DNA of 64,000 nucleotides from Pseudomonadota bacterium (GTDB lineage: Bacteria > Pseudomonadota > Alphaproteobacteria > Geminicoccales > Geminicoccaceae): positions 124,001-188,000 of the forward strand of contig JAUQQO010000009.1 of NCBI GenBank assembly GCA_030549795.1. Reading direction: 5' to 3'. Position 1 is the first letter of the stretch. Each line of letters begins with the position of its first letter. The notes under the pieces were generated by a model, which was not told where the DNA came from, did not search any database, and worked only from the letters and a program-made list of their open reading frames with translations. The position numbers were made by a program, and so were the translations under genes. Below are positions 26,940 to 36,415 of the stretch, in pieces.

Positions 26940-27811
26940 CGAAGGATCCCAACTGCGGCCAAGGCCGCATCGATCTGCGCCCGCGCGGCCTCGCTCGGCA
27001 TCACGAGCGGCAAGCGGATCTCCGGTGCGATGCGCCCGAGCCGGCTCAAGGCGTATTTGACGGGTCCCGGATTGGTCTCGCAGAACAGCGCTCGATGCAG
27101 CGGCAAAAGCTTGCGATGGATGGCGAGCGCCTCGTCATGGCGCCCCGCCGCCCACGCGTCGTGGAGGCTCGCGCACAGGCGCGGTGCCACATTCGCCGTC
27201 ACCGAGATGCACCCGTGCCCGCCGTGGGCGAGAAAAGCCACGACATTGGCGTCTTCACCTGAGAGCTGGCAGAAGTCGGGCCCACAGGCCTCTGCGGTGA
27301 GCAGCGGACGGACGATGTCGTTGGTCGCATCCTTAACGCCGACGATGTTCGGCAGACGCGCGAGCCTGGCCATGGTCTCCAGGCTCATATCGACCACGCA
27401 ACGACCTGGTATGTTATAGATGATGATCGGTAGATCCACGGCATCGTGGATCGCTTTGAAGTGTTGGTAGAGGCCCTCCTGCGTCGGCTTGTTGTAATAA
27501 GGCGTGACGATCAGCGCTGCATCGGCACCAACTCTTTTGGCATGCCGGGTCAGACTGATCGCCTCTTCGGTCGAGTTGGAGCCGGTACCGGCAATCACCG
27601 GCGCCCGCCGCGCGACCGCCTCCACGCAGAGCTCGATCACGCGCTCATGCTCGGGGTGCGAGAGGGTCGGGCTCTCCCCGGTCGTTCCAACCGGCACGAA
27701 GCCATCCGTGCCCTCCTGCAGGTGCCATTCGATGAGGTCTTGGAACGCGCGCTCATCGATCACGCCGTTGCGGAACGGCGTGACCAGCGCCACGATTGAA
27801 CCGCGGAACAT
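26936..27811 (-). CDS. dapA: 4-hydroxy-tetrahydrodipicolinate synthase
   Basis: A 291-residue TIM-barrel enzyme that condenses pyruvate with aspartate semialdehyde in lysine and diaminopimelate synthesis. [17 protein letters not shown] opens the barrel. The family signature is [30 protein letters not shown] holds the catalytic Tyr, and GVKDATND holds the Schiff-base Lys near residue 160. The start at 27811 is preferred because the 100-residue upstream extension has no similarity to the family. It is divergent from the slt gene (127-base gap) and coupled to smpB. Confidence 0.93.
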   Translation of the reverse strand: MFRGSIVALVTPFRNGVIDERAFQDLIEWHLQEGTDGFVPVGTTGESPTLSHPEHERVIELCVEAVARRAPVIAGTGSNSTEEAISLTRHAKRVGADAALIVTPYYNKPTQEGLYQHFKAIHDAVDLPIIIYNIPGRCVVDMSLETMARLARLPNIVGVKDATNDIVRPLLTAEACGPDFCQLSGEDANVVAFLAHGGHGCISVTANVAPRLCASLHDAWAAGRHDEALAIHRKLLPLHRALFCETNPGPVKYALSRLGRIAPEIRLPLVMPSEAARAQIDAALAAVGILR

Positions 27812-27938
27812 GGGTTGCGCTCTTGATGTCGGCCGACGTGGGTGGTCTCTCTCCCACCTTAAAGAGCACTTGCCCGAGCGACAAGCGCGCCTGTTGCAAG
27901 CGCGATCGTCCATCGGGGAGGCAGGAGCGGGGAACGGC

Positions 27939-29933
27939 ATGGCGTCACCGATCCGGCTCGCGTTCGTCTTGGCTTGCGCTCTGTGCGCGCTCGCTGCCCC
28001 CACCAACGGCCAAGAACCGTCTGTGCAAGCGGTCATCAAGGCGGCGGCGCGACGGGAGTGGACAATCGCCGAACAGCTCGCCGCTCGCCTGGCCCGCGAT
28101 CCCCTTCTCACCTGGGTGCGATGGCGGCGTCTGCGCGAGGGCGACGAGCTCGATTTCGCCCCCTATCGCGAGTTTCTCGAGCGCGCACCCCATTGGCCGG
28201 AGATCGCGCGCTTGCAGGCACGAGCGGAAGAACTGCTGCCGAGCCGGCTTTCCAGTGCCGAAGTGCTCTCCTTCTTCGCCGACCGTGAACCGCGTACGCC
28301 CGCCGGGCGACTGCGGCTTGCCGAGGCCCTGCTCGAAAGCGGCCGCAGCGAGGAAGGTCGCAGTCTGTTGCGCCGGCTCTGGGTCGAGGACGATCTAGCC
28401 GCGATCGATGAGCGCCGGATCCTCGACCGATACGGCGCGCTTTTAACTCGCGACGACCACAGCCGTCGCCTGAGGCGGCTGTTGTGGGACGGCCAAGCAG
28501 CCGCCGCACGCCGTATGCTCCCCCTTGCGGACAAACATGCGCGCGCCATCGCCGAAGCGCGCCTCGCTCTGCAAGCCGGAGGTAAGAGCGCGCAGCGTGC
28601 GCTATCGAACCTTTCTGCAGCAGTTGCCTCCGATCCGGGCGTGATCTTCGACCGCCTTCGGCTCGAGCGCGCGCGCGGCCGCCGTGCCGCCGCCGAGCGA
28701 CTTCTGCTCTCGGTTGCAAGTGAAGCGGAACGGCCAGCACTGTGGTGGACGGAACGCCACCGCGCGGCGCGCGAAGCGCTCGAGGCGGGCGATGTGCGGC
28801 TCGCCTACCGTCTCGCGGCGGGCCACAAGCTGCCACCCGGCCCGACGATGGTCGATGCTGAGTGGCTCGCCGGCTGGATCGCTTTGCGCTTTCTCGGCGC
28901 ACCCAAAGAGGCGAGCCGGCACTTCCGGCTCGCCTTCGAGCATGCGAGCAATCCGCTCGGTCTTGCCCGCACCGCCTACTGGTCCGGACGCGCCGCCGCC
29001 GCACTGGGCAAACAGGCTGAAGCCCGTGAGTGGTACGAGCGCGCGCAGCAATGGCCGCTTACCTTCTATGGCCAGCTCGCCGCCGCCGAGCTCGGTCGCC
29101 CGGTCCGCTTGCCCCAAGGGCCGGCACGGCCGGAAGCGGAGGTGCGCGCAGCCTTCAAGAAGCTCGAACTCGTCGCTCTTACCGAGCTCTTGTGTCGAGC
29201 GGGTGCCGCCGAAGAGGTGGGCCCGCCCATCCGCCGTCTGGCCCAGGACTATGCGCAGGACGGCACACGGCTGGCTCTCGTTCTCGAACTCGCGTCGTGG
29301 TGCGGTCGGCTCGATCTTGCAACCGCACTCGGGCGCGCCCCGGTTCGCGAAGGCCGGATCGATCCCGCACTCGCATTTCCGATTCCGCGTCTTGATGGGC
29401 TGTTGCGACCGGAAGCGCCGGTCGAACCGGCCCTTTTGTTGGCTGTTGCGCGCCAAGAGAGCCAATTCGATCCGCGCGCCATCAGTCCAGCGGGCGCGCG
29501 TGGTCTCATGCAGCTCATGCCCGCAACCGCGCGCGTCGTGGCGCGCGAGCTCGGGGTCGCCTTCGATCCTGCGGCGCTGCTCGACGAGCCGAGCTATAAT
29601 GCCCGGCTCGGGGCTTTCTACCTCGCGACGCAGCTCGACCGGTTCCAGGAACCGGCGCTTGCACTTGCCGCCTACAACGCCGGACCTGGACGCGTGGTGG
29701 CGTGGCTCGCGCGCAATGGCGATCCGCGCCGTGCCGACCGTTACGCACTCGTGGACTGGATCGAGCGCATTCCGTTCAGCGAGACGCGCACCTATGTCCA
29801 GCGCGTGCTCGAAGCGGTCGAGGTCTACCGTACTCTGTTGCAGGATCGCAACGCGCCCACGCTTCCTCTCGCCCCCTCAAGCTCGCAAGCGCGCCTCGAC
29901 GCCCCGCTGCTCGAGCAGGGGGAACGGTCGTGA
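27939..29933 (+). CDS. slt: Soluble lytic murein transglycosylase
   Basis: A 664-residue periplasmic muramidase-like enzyme that cleaves peptidoglycan glycan strands with 1,6-anhydro product formation. An N-terminal signal peptide (IRLAFVLACALCALAAPTNG) is followed by a long alpha-helical superhelix (about 30-480) and the C-terminal SLT domain. Catalytic Glu lies near residue 506 in LLAVARQESQFDPRAISPAG, followed by RGLMQLMPATA and ALAAYNAGPGRVVAWL. ATG 27939 follows an AGGAG; an in-frame extension to 27504 would cross dapA and is a shadow. Its stop overlaps a possible small gene by GTGA. Confidence 0.92.
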   Translation: MASPIRLAFVLACALCALAAPTNGQEPSVQAVIKAAARREWTIAEQLAARLARDPLLTWVRWRRLREGDELDFAPYREFLERAPHWPEIARLQARAEELLPSRLSSAEVLSFFADREPRTPAGRLRLAEALLESGRSEEGRSLLRRLWVEDDLAAIDERRILDRYGALLTRDDHSRRLRRLLWDGQAAAARRMLPLADKHARAIAEARLALQAGGKSAQRALSNLSAAVASDPGVIFDRLRLERARGRRAAAERLLLSVASEAERPALWWTERHRAAREALEAGDVRLAYRLAAGHKLPPGPTMVDAEWLAGWIALRFLGAPKEASRHFRLAFEHASNPLGLARTAYWSGRAAAALGKQAEAREWYERAQQWPLTFYGQLAAAELGRPVRLPQGPARPEAEVRAAFKKLELVALTELLCRAGAAEEVGPPIRRLAQDYAQDGTRLALVLELASWCGRLDLATALGRAPVREGRIDPALAFPIPRLDGLLRPEAPVEPALLLAVARQESQFDPRAISPAGARGLMQLMPATARVVARELGVAFDPAALLDEPSYNARLGAFYLATQLDRFQEPALALAAYNAGPGRVVAWLARNGDPRRADRYALVDWIERIPFSETRTYVQRVLEAVEVYRTLLQDRNAPTLPLAPSSSQARLDAPLLEQGERS

Positions 29934-30133
29934 CCGCCCAAGACCTTGGCACCGCGGATGCGTTTGCCGCGCGGACGCGACCGGCATCGAAGGGCCGCGC
30001 CGCCGCTCGCGCGCCGTCCCTGCCGCCACGGCTTACACCCCATGCTCTAACTGCGGTGCGTTTCGGCGGTGCACTGCGTTCCGCGCGCAATCGATCGCGC
30101 GTGCTGGACGAGCGCACCCATCGCATCGGATGA
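29930..30133 (+). CDS. Possible 67-residue protein bridging slt and the dehydratase gene
   Basis: A GTG at 29930 overlaps the slt stop, and the TGA at 30131-30133 overlaps the ATG of the dehydratase gene, so both junctions are four-base overlaps of the kind seen in coupled genes. The product is Arg/Ala rich and hydrophilic, with no family likeness. Its third-position GC is lower than in the neighbours. It may be a small real protein, a translational relay, or chance. Confidence 0.3.
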   Translation: MTAQDLGTADAFAARTRPASKGRAAARAPSLPPRLTPHALTAVRFGGALRSARNRSRVLDERTHRIG

Positions 30134-31161
30134 GACCTGCCGTGAGCCGCCCGCCGCGCCCCCAACACGACCCAAAGAGCGTCTCGTTTGAGGCGATCCG
30201 CGAGGCCGCGGCGCGGCTCGCACCGGTCGCGGTCCGCACCCCGCTTTTGCACGACACGCCGCTCGATCGGATGATAGGCGGTCGGCTCCTGCTCAAAGCC
30301 GAGCCCCTGCAGCGCACCGGCTCGTTCAAGTTCCGTGGTGCCTATAATGCCATCGCTCAGACCACGAAATCGGCGGTGGTCGCCTGGTCGTCAGGCAATC
30401 ACGCGCAAGGTGTGGCGCTCGCAGCCGCCCTTTTGGGTAAACGCGCGACCATCGTGATGCCATCTGATGCGCCGCGGATCAAAATTGAACGCACCCGTGC
30501 CCTTGGTGCCGAAGTGGTGCTCTACGATCGCTCCCAACAATCGCGCGAGGCGGTGGGAACCCGCATCGCGCTTGCAACCCAAGCCGAGATCATCGCGCCC
30601 TACGACGACCCCCGGGTAATCGCCGGGCAAGGCACGGTCGGCCTCGAAATCGTCGAACAGGCGCAAGAACTTGGTCTCGTCCCCGAGCTCGTGCTGGTGC
30701 CCTGTGGCGGCGGCGGTCTGATCGCCGGTTGTGCGACTGCCATAACTTCGCTTGTGCCGGATGTTGCAGTCTTCGCGGTCGAGCCCGAGGGGCATGACGA
30801 TACCGCCCGCTCGCTTGCTGTGGGTGAGCGCGTCGCCAATGCGCCGGGCATTCGCTCCTTTTGCGATGCGCTTCTCGCCCCTGAGCCGGGTGAAGTGACC
30901 TTTACGATTAACCGGCAGCTGCTCGCCGGCGGTCTTACAGTCTGCGATGAGAGCGTGCGCCGCGCGATCGCGTTGGCGTTCCGCGAGCTCAAGCTGGTTG
31001 TCGAGCCCGGCGGCGCGGTGGCACTGGCGGCGGTTCTCGCGCATCGGATCGACTGTCGCGGCCGAACCGTGGCGGTCGTGCTCTCGGGCGGCAACGTCGA
31101 TCCGGAGCTCTACGCCCAGCTGTTGCTCGCGCAGGGCAACGCAACCGCAGCGCTTTTTTAG
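30130..31161 (+). CDS. Threonine/serine dehydratase, short PLP form
   Basis: A 343-residue fold-type II PLP enzyme. The PLP lysine is in RTGSFKFRGAYNAI (near residue 66), SSGNHAQGVALAAALLGK binds substrate, and the glycine loop VPCGGGGLIAGC holds the PLP phosphate. There is no C-terminal ACT-like regulatory domain, so it resembles catabolic threonine dehydratase, serine racemase or hydroxyaspartate ammonia-lyase rather than the isoleucine-regulated biosynthetic IlvA. It most likely deaminates L-threonine or L-serine to the oxo acid and ammonia. ATG 30130 or GTG 30142 could initiate. It lies downstream of slt. Confidence 0.85.
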   Translation: MRPAVSRPPRPQHDPKSVSFEAIREAAARLAPVAVRTPLLHDTPLDRMIGGRLLLKAEPLQRTGSFKFRGAYNAIAQTTKSAVVAWSSGNHAQGVALAAALLGKRATIVMPSDAPRIKIERTRALGAEVVLYDRSQQSREAVGTRIALATQAEIIAPYDDPRVIAGQGTVGLEIVEQAQELGLVPELVLVPCGGGGLIAGCATAITSLVPDVAVFAVEPEGHDDTARSLAVGERVANAPGIRSFCDALLAPEPGEVTFTINRQLLAGGLTVCDESVRRAIALAFRELKLVVEPGGAVALAAVLAHRIDCRGRTVAVVLSGGNVDPELYAQLLLAQGNATAALF

Positions 31162-31374
31162 GCCCGAGGGATCGTTCCGTGCGGATCGGCCCGCGGCCAC
31201 TGCTGCGCGACGCGCCGCCGCGGCTCGATGGACAGGACCACGATCCGCCGGTAAACGAAAGCGCCGCCGCGGCCGAAAAAGGCCGCGCGTTCTTTGGCAC
31301 GACCCAACGATGCGCGCCGTCGCCACCGGCTGATCCGGTGCGCGGTGGAGACGCCGAAGCCGGGATCCTCCTCG

Positions 31375-33495
31375 ATGCTCCAGACCGTCTTCATGGTTCT
31401 CGTGATGTTGAGTGGTCTCGCCGGCGTGGCCTACGGTTTGGTCACCCGCAACCACGTGCTGAGCTTGTCCGCGGGCACTCAGCGCATGCAAGAAATCGCG
31501 GCAGCGATCCAGGAGGGAGCCCGCGCCTACCTGAATCGCCAATATACGACGATCGCGATCGTCGGTGTCGTTATCTTAATTCTTTTGTGGTTTTTCCTCG
31601 GTTGGGCTCCGGCACTGGGCTTCGCGATCGGCGCAGTGCTGTCTGGCTTAGCCGGCTACATCGGCATGAACACCTCGGTGCAGGCGAATGTTCGCACCGC
31701 GCAGGCCGCAAGCCAAGGCGGGCTCGCCGCCGGTCTCGATGTCGCGTTCAAGGCCGGAGCCATCACCGGGCTGCTCGTGGTTGCGCTCGGGCTCCTCGGG
31801 GTCGCAGTGTATTATGCCTTCTTGCTCGCGGTGTTCGGCACCGCCGATCCCGCATCATTACGAAAGGTGCTCGAAGCGCTCGTCGGCCTCTCCTTCGGCG
31901 CTTCGCTGATCTCGATCTTCGCTCGCTTGGGCGGCGGCATCTTCACCAAGGGTGCCGACGTCGGTGCCGACCTCGTCGGTAAGGTGGAAGCCGGGATCCC
32001 CGAGGACGATCCGCGCAATCCGGCGGTCATCGCCGATAATGTCGGCGACAATGTCGGCGACTGCGCCGGAATGGCCGCCGATCTCTTCGAAACCTATGTG
32101 GTCACGGTGGTGGCGACCATGCTTTTGGGCGCCATCTTCTTCGCTCCCGACCAGGCGCGTCTTTTGATGCTCTACCCGCTCGTGGTCGGTGCGACCTGTC
32201 TTCTCGCGTCGATCGCCGGCACCTTCTTCGTCAAGCTGGGTCCGGACAACAACATCATGCGCGCCCTCTACAAGGGCTTTTGGGGTGCCGCCGGTATCTC
32301 GGCGATCGCGCTCGTGCCGGTGACCTGGGTCGTGCTCGGCTTCGGTTCGACCGGCTACGAAGCGAAGATGGGTGATGCGACCGCGGTCGTCTTCGGCGGT
32401 CGTCAGGTCTTCTACTCCGCGCTCGTCGGCCTGGTGGTGACGGGCCTGATCATGTGGATCACCGACTATTATACCGGCATGCACCGGCCAGTGCTCTCGA
32501 TCGCCAAGGCCTCGACCACCGGTCACGGGACCAACATCATCCAGGGTCTGGCGGTCTCGATGGAGGCGACCGCCCTGCCGGTGATCGTGATCTGTGCCGG
32601 CATTCTCGTCGCTTACCTCAACGCTGGCCTCTACGGCGTCGCGGTGGCGGCAACCTCCATGCTCGCGCTCACCGGCCTCGTCGTGAGCCTCGACGCCTAT
32701 GGCCCGGTCACCGACAATGCCGGCGGGATTGCCGAAATGGCAGGTCTCGATAAGAGCGTGCGCGTGCATACCGACGCGCTCGATGCCGTCGGCAACACGA
32801 CTAAGGCGGTGACCAAGGGTTATGCCATCGGCTCTGCTGGTCTTGCTGCTATCGTTCTCTTCGCTGCCTATGTTCAAGATCTTAACCATTACTTCCCGAA
32901 TGTGCAGGTAGATTTCAGCCTGTCTAATCCTTTCGTGGTCATTGGGCTGTTCATCGGCGGGCTCTTGCCCTACCTCTTCGGATCGTTGGCCATGCAGGCG
33001 GTGGGACGCGCGGCCGGGTCGATCGTCGAGGAGGTGCGGCGGCAGTTCCGCGAGGTGAAGGGCATCATGGAGGGCACCGCGAAGCCCGACTATGGACGCG
33101 CGGTCGACATGCTCACCCGCGCCGGCATCCGCGAGATGATCGTGCCCTCGCTTTTGCCGGTCTTGGCACCGATCGTCGTCTATATCGTGATCGCCGCGAT
33201 CGCCGGACGCGCTGCCGGCTTCACAACAGTGGGAGCGTTGCTGTTGGGCACGATCGTCACCGGGATTTTCGTAGCGATCTCGATGACCTCGGGCGGTGGT
33301 GCCTGGGACAACGCCAAGAAATACATCGAAGAGGGTCACTTCGGCGGTAAGGGCTCGGACGCGCACAAGGCCGCGGTCACCGGCGACACGGTCGGTGATC
33401 CCTACAAAGATACCGCCGGACCGGCCGTGAACCCGATGATCAAGATCACCAATATCGTGGCTCTTCTTTTGCTCGCGGCTCTCGCTGCCCTTTAA
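31375..33495 (+). CDS. hppA: Membrane-bound proton-translocating pyrophosphatase, K+-independent type
   Basis: A 706-residue polytopic membrane protein (about 16 helices) that hydrolyses pyrophosphate and pumps protons. The substrate site shows [20 protein letters not shown] and [20 protein letters not shown], and a second acidic set near the end is [12 protein letters not shown] with [15 protein letters not shown]. The residue that separates subtypes is Lys in [10 protein letters not shown] (about residue 477); K+-dependent enzymes have Ala there. I start at ATG 31375, where the first helix begins. A perfect hairpin terminator follows. The enzyme can save energy from biosynthetic pyrophosphate, useful under low energy or stress. 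Confidence 0.95.
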   Translation: MLQTVFMVLVMLSGLAGVAYGLVTRNHVLSLSAGTQRMQEIAAAIQEGARAYLNRQYTTIAIVGVVILILLWFFLGWAPALGFAIGAVLSGLAGYIGMNTSVQANVRTAQAASQGGLAAGLDVAFKAGAITGLLVVALGLLGVAVYYAFLLAVFGTADPASLRKVLEALVGLSFGASLISIFARLGGGIFTKGADVGADLVGKVEAGIPEDDPRNPAVIADNVGDNVGDCAGMAADLFETYVVTVVATMLLGAIFFAPDQARLLMLYPLVVGATCLLASIAGTFFVKLGPDNNIMRALYKGFWGAAGISAIALVPVTWVVLGFGSTGYEAKMGDATAVVFGGRQVFYSALVGLVVTGLIMWITDYYTGMHRPVLSIAKASTTGHGTNIIQGLAVSMEATALPVIVICAGILVAYLNAGLYGVAVAATSMLALTGLVVSLDAYGPVTDNAGGIAEMAGLDKSVRVHTDALDAVGNTTKAVTKGYAIGSAGLAAIVLFAAYVQDLNHYFPNVQVDFSLSNPFVVIGLFIGGLLPYLFGSLAMQAVGRAAGSIVEEVRRQFREVKGIMEGTAKPDYGRAVDMLTRAGIREMIVPSLLPVLAPIVVYIVIAAIAGRAAGFTTVGALLLGTIVTGIFVAISMTSGGGAWDNAKKYIEEGHFGGKGSDAHKAAVTGDTVGDPYKDTAGPAVNPMIKITNIVALLLLAALAAL

Positions 33496-33513
33496 AGCGA
33501 CGCGGTCGTAACG

Positions 33514-33550
33514 AGCGAGACCGTGGCAGATGCCACGGTCTCGCTTTTTT
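33514..33550 (+). terminator. Rho-independent terminator of hppA
   Basis: AGCGAGACCGTGGCA and its exact complement TGCCACGGTCTCGCT are separated by GA, giving a 15-base-pair stem, and the 3' arm runs straight into a six-base T tract at 33545-33550. It begins 19 bases after the hppA stop. No other hairpin in the window is as strong. It also lies before the end of bamE on the opposite strand, but the T tract favours the hppA direction. Confidence 0.92.
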
Positions 33551-33592
33551 GTCGCGATGGCGAGGATGCGTCGGTGCCGAGGCCGCTTCCCG

Positions 33593-34069
33593 TTAATAGG
33601 GTGAGCGTCCCTGGCGGCGTGCCAGCGGATCGCTGGGTGCGTTGAATCGGCCGATGTTGCTTACGATCTGTTCTAAGAGGGTGAGCTCGTTGCCCCGGGT
33701 CGGGGTCGTCTCGGCCACCGGTTCGATCGGCTGAGCGTCCTGCAAGCCGTTGCGTTCGACGCGCGCGACGATCCCACGCTCGTCGAAGACGACAGCGACC
33801 ACCTCTTGGTCGATGAGCTTCTCGTTATAGAAGTTGGCGCGCTCTTTCCGTTGCGTCACATAATACCATGTATTGTTGTCGAGGGTTCCCGACGTGGAGG
33901 GGGATCCTAGCAGTCGCCGTACCTCTTCCCGGCTGGTCACACCCGGCCGAATTGCCTCGAGACGGGCGGCATCCAGCCGATGACCGTGGTTGATCACCGT
34001 CGGCGAGCAAGCGGAGATGGCCACGGCGACCGCTACGCCGGCAACTAGACGGGACGCGGACGCAACCAT
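33593..34069 (-). CDS. bamE: Outer membrane assembly lipoprotein BamE (SmpA/OmlA family)
   Basis: A 158-residue lipoprotein. The signal peptide ends in a lipobox (VAVAISAC), with the lipidated Cys near residue 21. The mature part contains the BamE fold: RLEAIRPGVTSREEVRRLLG, then NNTWYYVTQRKERANFYNEK and VVAVVFDERGIVARV. BamE stabilises the BAM machine that inserts outer-membrane proteins. ATG 34069 is preceded by GGAGGAAG. It is divergent from the cytochrome-chaperone gene with 50 bases between the starts, a common alphaproteobacterial arrangement. Confidence 0.9.
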   Translation of the reverse strand: MVASASRLVAGVAVAVAISACSPTVINHGHRLDAARLEAIRPGVTSREEVRRLLGSPSTSGTLDNNTWYYVTQRKERANFYNEKLIDQEVVAVVFDERGIVARVERNGLQDAQPIEPVAETTPTRGNELTLLEQIVSNIGRFNAPSDPLARRQGRSPY

Positions 34070-34119
34070 GGACTTCCTCCAAGAGCGCTCAATCCAGCGG
34101 TAGGCGAGCTTTAGCATCG

Positions 34120-34713
34120 ATGCAGGAAGGCGACCAGGTCAACGGGTTCCGCGGTTGGTGGCGACGCTGGCAGGCGCGCGCCGAGGCCGAACGCGCCCGT
34201 GTCGAAGCCGCCCGGGCGCTCTACCACGCCGCAGTCGCCCGTGCGCGGCGAGAGAAGCTCTATGCCGAACTCGGCGTGCCGGATACCCCGGACGGGCGTT
34301 TCGAGATGCTGGGGATCGAGATCGCCGTCCTTATGCGGCGCTTGCGAAACCTCGGTGCTGAAGGCTCCGAGCTCACCCGCTCCCTCCTCGAGGTCCTGGT
34401 TGAAGATCTCGACCGTAACTTGCGGGAACTCGGGGTGGGCGATCTGTCGGTTGGCCGCTACGTCAAACGCATGGTCGGGAGCCTCCTCCTCCGCGCCGAG
34501 GAGCTTGAACGGGCGCTCGATCGCCATGACGAAGCAGCCCTTTGCGCGCTCGTGCGGCGGACGGTGTGGCCGAGCCTGCCGCAGCCTCCCGAACATCTCA
34601 CGCGCGCGCTTGCAGCGGAAATCTTGGCTGCCGCCGAACTATGGCGCGCCGTTCCCGATGCAGCGCTGCGCACAGGACGCGTCGACAGCGCACTGGCGCG
34701 GCTTGGAAAATAA
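34120..34713 (+). CDS. Ubiquinol-cytochrome c chaperone family protein (CBP3-like)
   Basis: A 197-residue protein with the family core EKLYAELGVPDTPDGRFEML (about 44-63), LLEVLVEDLDRNLRELGVGD and KRMVGSLLLRAEELERAL. In mitochondria the CBP3 relatives assist cytochrome b and bc1 complex assembly; the bacterial proteins are assumed to do the same. There is no signal peptide or membrane segment, so it is cytoplasmic. It sits between bamE (divergent) and the DUF177 gene, the usual alphaproteobacterial neighbourhood. Confidence 0.85.
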   Translation: MQEGDQVNGFRGWWRRWQARAEAERARVEAARALYHAAVARARREKLYAELGVPDTPDGRFEMLGIEIAVLMRRLRNLGAEGSELTRSLLEVLVEDLDRNLRELGVGDLSVGRYVKRMVGSLLLRAEELERALDRHDEAALCALVRRTVWPSLPQPPEHLTRALAAEILAAAELWRAVPDAALRTGRVDSALARLGK

Positions 34714-34715
34714 GG

Positions 34716-34744
34716 TTGACCCTATCTCAGCGCCGGCCTACGGT
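34716..34744 (+). promoter_or_regulatory. Candidate promoter for the DUF177-plsX-fabH group
   Basis: TTGACC at 34716-34721 and TACGGT at 34739-34744 are spaced by 17 bases. They lie just after the stop of the chaperone gene, about 65 bases before the GTG of the DUF177 gene. The match is partial and no start-site evidence exists. Confidence 0.3.
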
Positions 34745-34809
34745 TTCGGGTTGTGCGCGCTTAGGATTGACCCCAAATATCGTCCGCGCACGAGGGAAAT
34801 GGAAGAACA

Positions 34810-35346
34810 GTGGCGCTCTCGGTTGGCGAGCACGAGTTGAGCCGGACGATCGAGGTCACGCGCGTGCCCCCGGGCGGGCGTGCCTTTGAAATCGTGGCAA
34901 CCGCTGCGGAGCGCAAAGCGCTCGCTGCGCGCCTGCGTCTTGAGGCAATCGGCAAACTCGAGGCTCGCGGTCGCATCGCCTGGATGCCGGGGGAAGAAAT
35001 TCTCGAAGTCGAGGGCCATATCGAAGCTGAGGTCACACAGTGCTGTGTCGTAAGCCTCGAGCCTTTTGAACATTCCCTCAGCTTTTCGTTCACGCGACGC
35101 TTTACCCTCGAAGGGCAGCCAAATACAGGCGAAGTCGTGGTCGACGTCGAGCGGGACGAGCCGGAGCCGCTTGAGGGTACCATCCTCGATCTGGGCGAGA
35201 TCGTCGCGGAAGAGCTCGCCCTATCGCTCGACCCCTATCCGCGCGGGCCGTTGGCGGATGAGATCATGCGCGCTTGGTCGACGAGCGCGCGCGAACAGCC
35301 GCCGATGGCCAGTGCGACGACGACGGTTAGCCCCCACCGCCATTGA
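34810..35346 (+). CDS. YceD/DUF177 family protein
   Basis: A 178-residue protein of the DUF177 (YceD) family, which bacteria usually encode next to rpmF and/or plsX and link to 23S rRNA accumulation. The conserved core is visible in VEGHIEAEVTQCCVVSLEPF and the acidic PLEGTILDLGEIVAEELALS LDPYPRGP region. It starts at GTG 34810; an ATG at 34799 is out of frame. It lies ten bases upstream of plsX, as expected, but without rpmF in between, which in this class is often elsewhere. Confidence 0.85.
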   Translation: MALSVGEHELSRTIEVTRVPPGGRAFEIVATAAERKALAARLRLEAIGKLEARGRIAWMPGEEILEVEGHIEAEVTQCCVVSLEPFEHSLSFSFTRRFTLEGQPNTGEVVVDVERDEPEPLEGTILDLGEIVAEELALSLDPYPRGPLADEIMRAWSTSAREQPPMASATTTVSPHRH

Positions 35347-35356
35347 GGACTGTTCA

Positions 35357-36400
35357 GTGAGCTTGCGCATCGCCCTCGACGGCATGGGTGGAGACGCCGC
35401 CCCTGGGATCGTCGTGCACGGGGCCGCGATCGCGCTCGAGGCCGATCCCGAGCTTCGCTTCCTCCTCTTCGGCGACGAAAACCGGCTCAAGCCCGAGCTC
35501 GACAAGCACCCCGCGCTGCGCCGCGCGGTCGAACTGTACCACACACCCGACGCCATCGGCCCCGAGGTGAAGCCCTCAATCGCCCTTCGCCACGGGCGGA
35601 ATTCGAGCATGCGCCTTGCGATCGAGGCAGCGCGCGACGGCCGTGCGGCGGCTGCCGTTTCGGCTGGAAATACGGGCGCACTCATGGCGATCGCCAAGAT
35701 CGTCCTGCGCACCCTGCCGGGGATCGATCGCCCGGCGATTTGCGGTGTCTTTCCCTCGCGCTCGCGGCCGGTAGCGATGCTCGATCTCGGGGCGAACGTC
35801 GCCTGTGACGCCGGAACCCTCGTCCAGTTCGCGGTCATGGGAACGGTCTTCGCCCGCGCCCTCTTGCGCCGCGAAACACCGACCATTGGGCTGCTCAACG
35901 TCGGCACCGAGGACCTCAAAGGGGACGATGTGGTGCGCCGAGCCGCAGCCATGCTCAAGGCAAGCCCACCGCCGATCCGCTTCGGTGGCTTCATCGAGGG
36001 CACGGATATCGTGGATGGAGCGGTCGACGTCGTGGTTACCGACGGGTTCACAGGCAACGTCGCGCTGAAAATCGCCGAGGGCGTAGCCAGGCTCTTCCGA
36101 GATTCGCTCAAAGAAACCTTCACGAGCACACTCCGCGGCAAACTCGGGTACCTCGTCGCACGGCCCGCCCTTGTGCAGCTGCGCGAACGCTTCGACCCGC
36201 GCCGCCATAACGGCGCCATGTTCCTCGGCCTCAACGGCGTCGTCGTCAAAAGTCACGGGGGAACCGACGCCCTCGGTTTTTCGAACGCCATCCATGTCGC
36301 AGCCGACCTCGTGCGGCAGGACACCAACGCGCGCATCACGCAAGAAATGAGCGCGTTCCGCCACGCGCTCGAGCCCATTCAAAACGCTCCTGCGTCTTAG
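35357..36400 (+). CDS. plsX: Phosphate acyltransferase PlsX
   Basis: A 347-residue peripheral membrane enzyme that converts acyl-ACP to acyl-phosphate for phospholipid synthesis. The N-terminal motif RIALDGMGGDAAP is diagnostic. Other conserved blocks are AAAVSAGNTGALMAIAKIVL, RPAICGVFPS, LNVGTEDLKGD and VVVTDGFTGNVALKIAEG. The start is GTG 35357; an open extension back to 35066 runs across the DUF177 gene in another frame. It forms a lipid-synthesis pair with fabH, 15 bases downstream. Confidence 0.94.
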   Translation: MSLRIALDGMGGDAAPGIVVHGAAIALEADPELRFLLFGDENRLKPELDKHPALRRAVELYHTPDAIGPEVKPSIALRHGRNSSMRLAIEAARDGRAAAAVSAGNTGALMAIAKIVLRTLPGIDRPAICGVFPSRSRPVAMLDLGANVACDAGTLVQFAVMGTVFARALLRRETPTIGLLNVGTEDLKGDDVVRRAAAMLKASPPPIRFGGFIEGTDIVDGAVDVVVTDGFTGNVALKIAEGVARLFRDSLKETFTSTLRGKLGYLVARPALVQLRERFDPRRHNGAMFLGLNGVVVKSHGGTDALGFSNAIHVAADLVRQDTNARITQEMSAFRHALEPIQNAPAS

Positions 36401-36415
36401 ACGGATTGCACAACC

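Noticed and set aside
31268-31287. Seven-base-pair hairpin CGCGGCC/GGCCGCG before hppA
   Set aside because: There is no T tract after it, and GC-rich hairpins of this size are expected by chance in this genome.
31294-31300. TTGGCAC resembling the -24 half of a sigma-54 promoter upstream of hppA
   Set aside because: The matching TTGC element at the correct distance is absent; the next GC is out of register.
31858-33366. 502-codon open frame on the minus strand
   Set aside because: It is antisense to hppA, whose product is unmistakable. The translation is rich in Asp/His/Arg and has no family likeness; GC-rich coding DNA commonly leaves such frames open.
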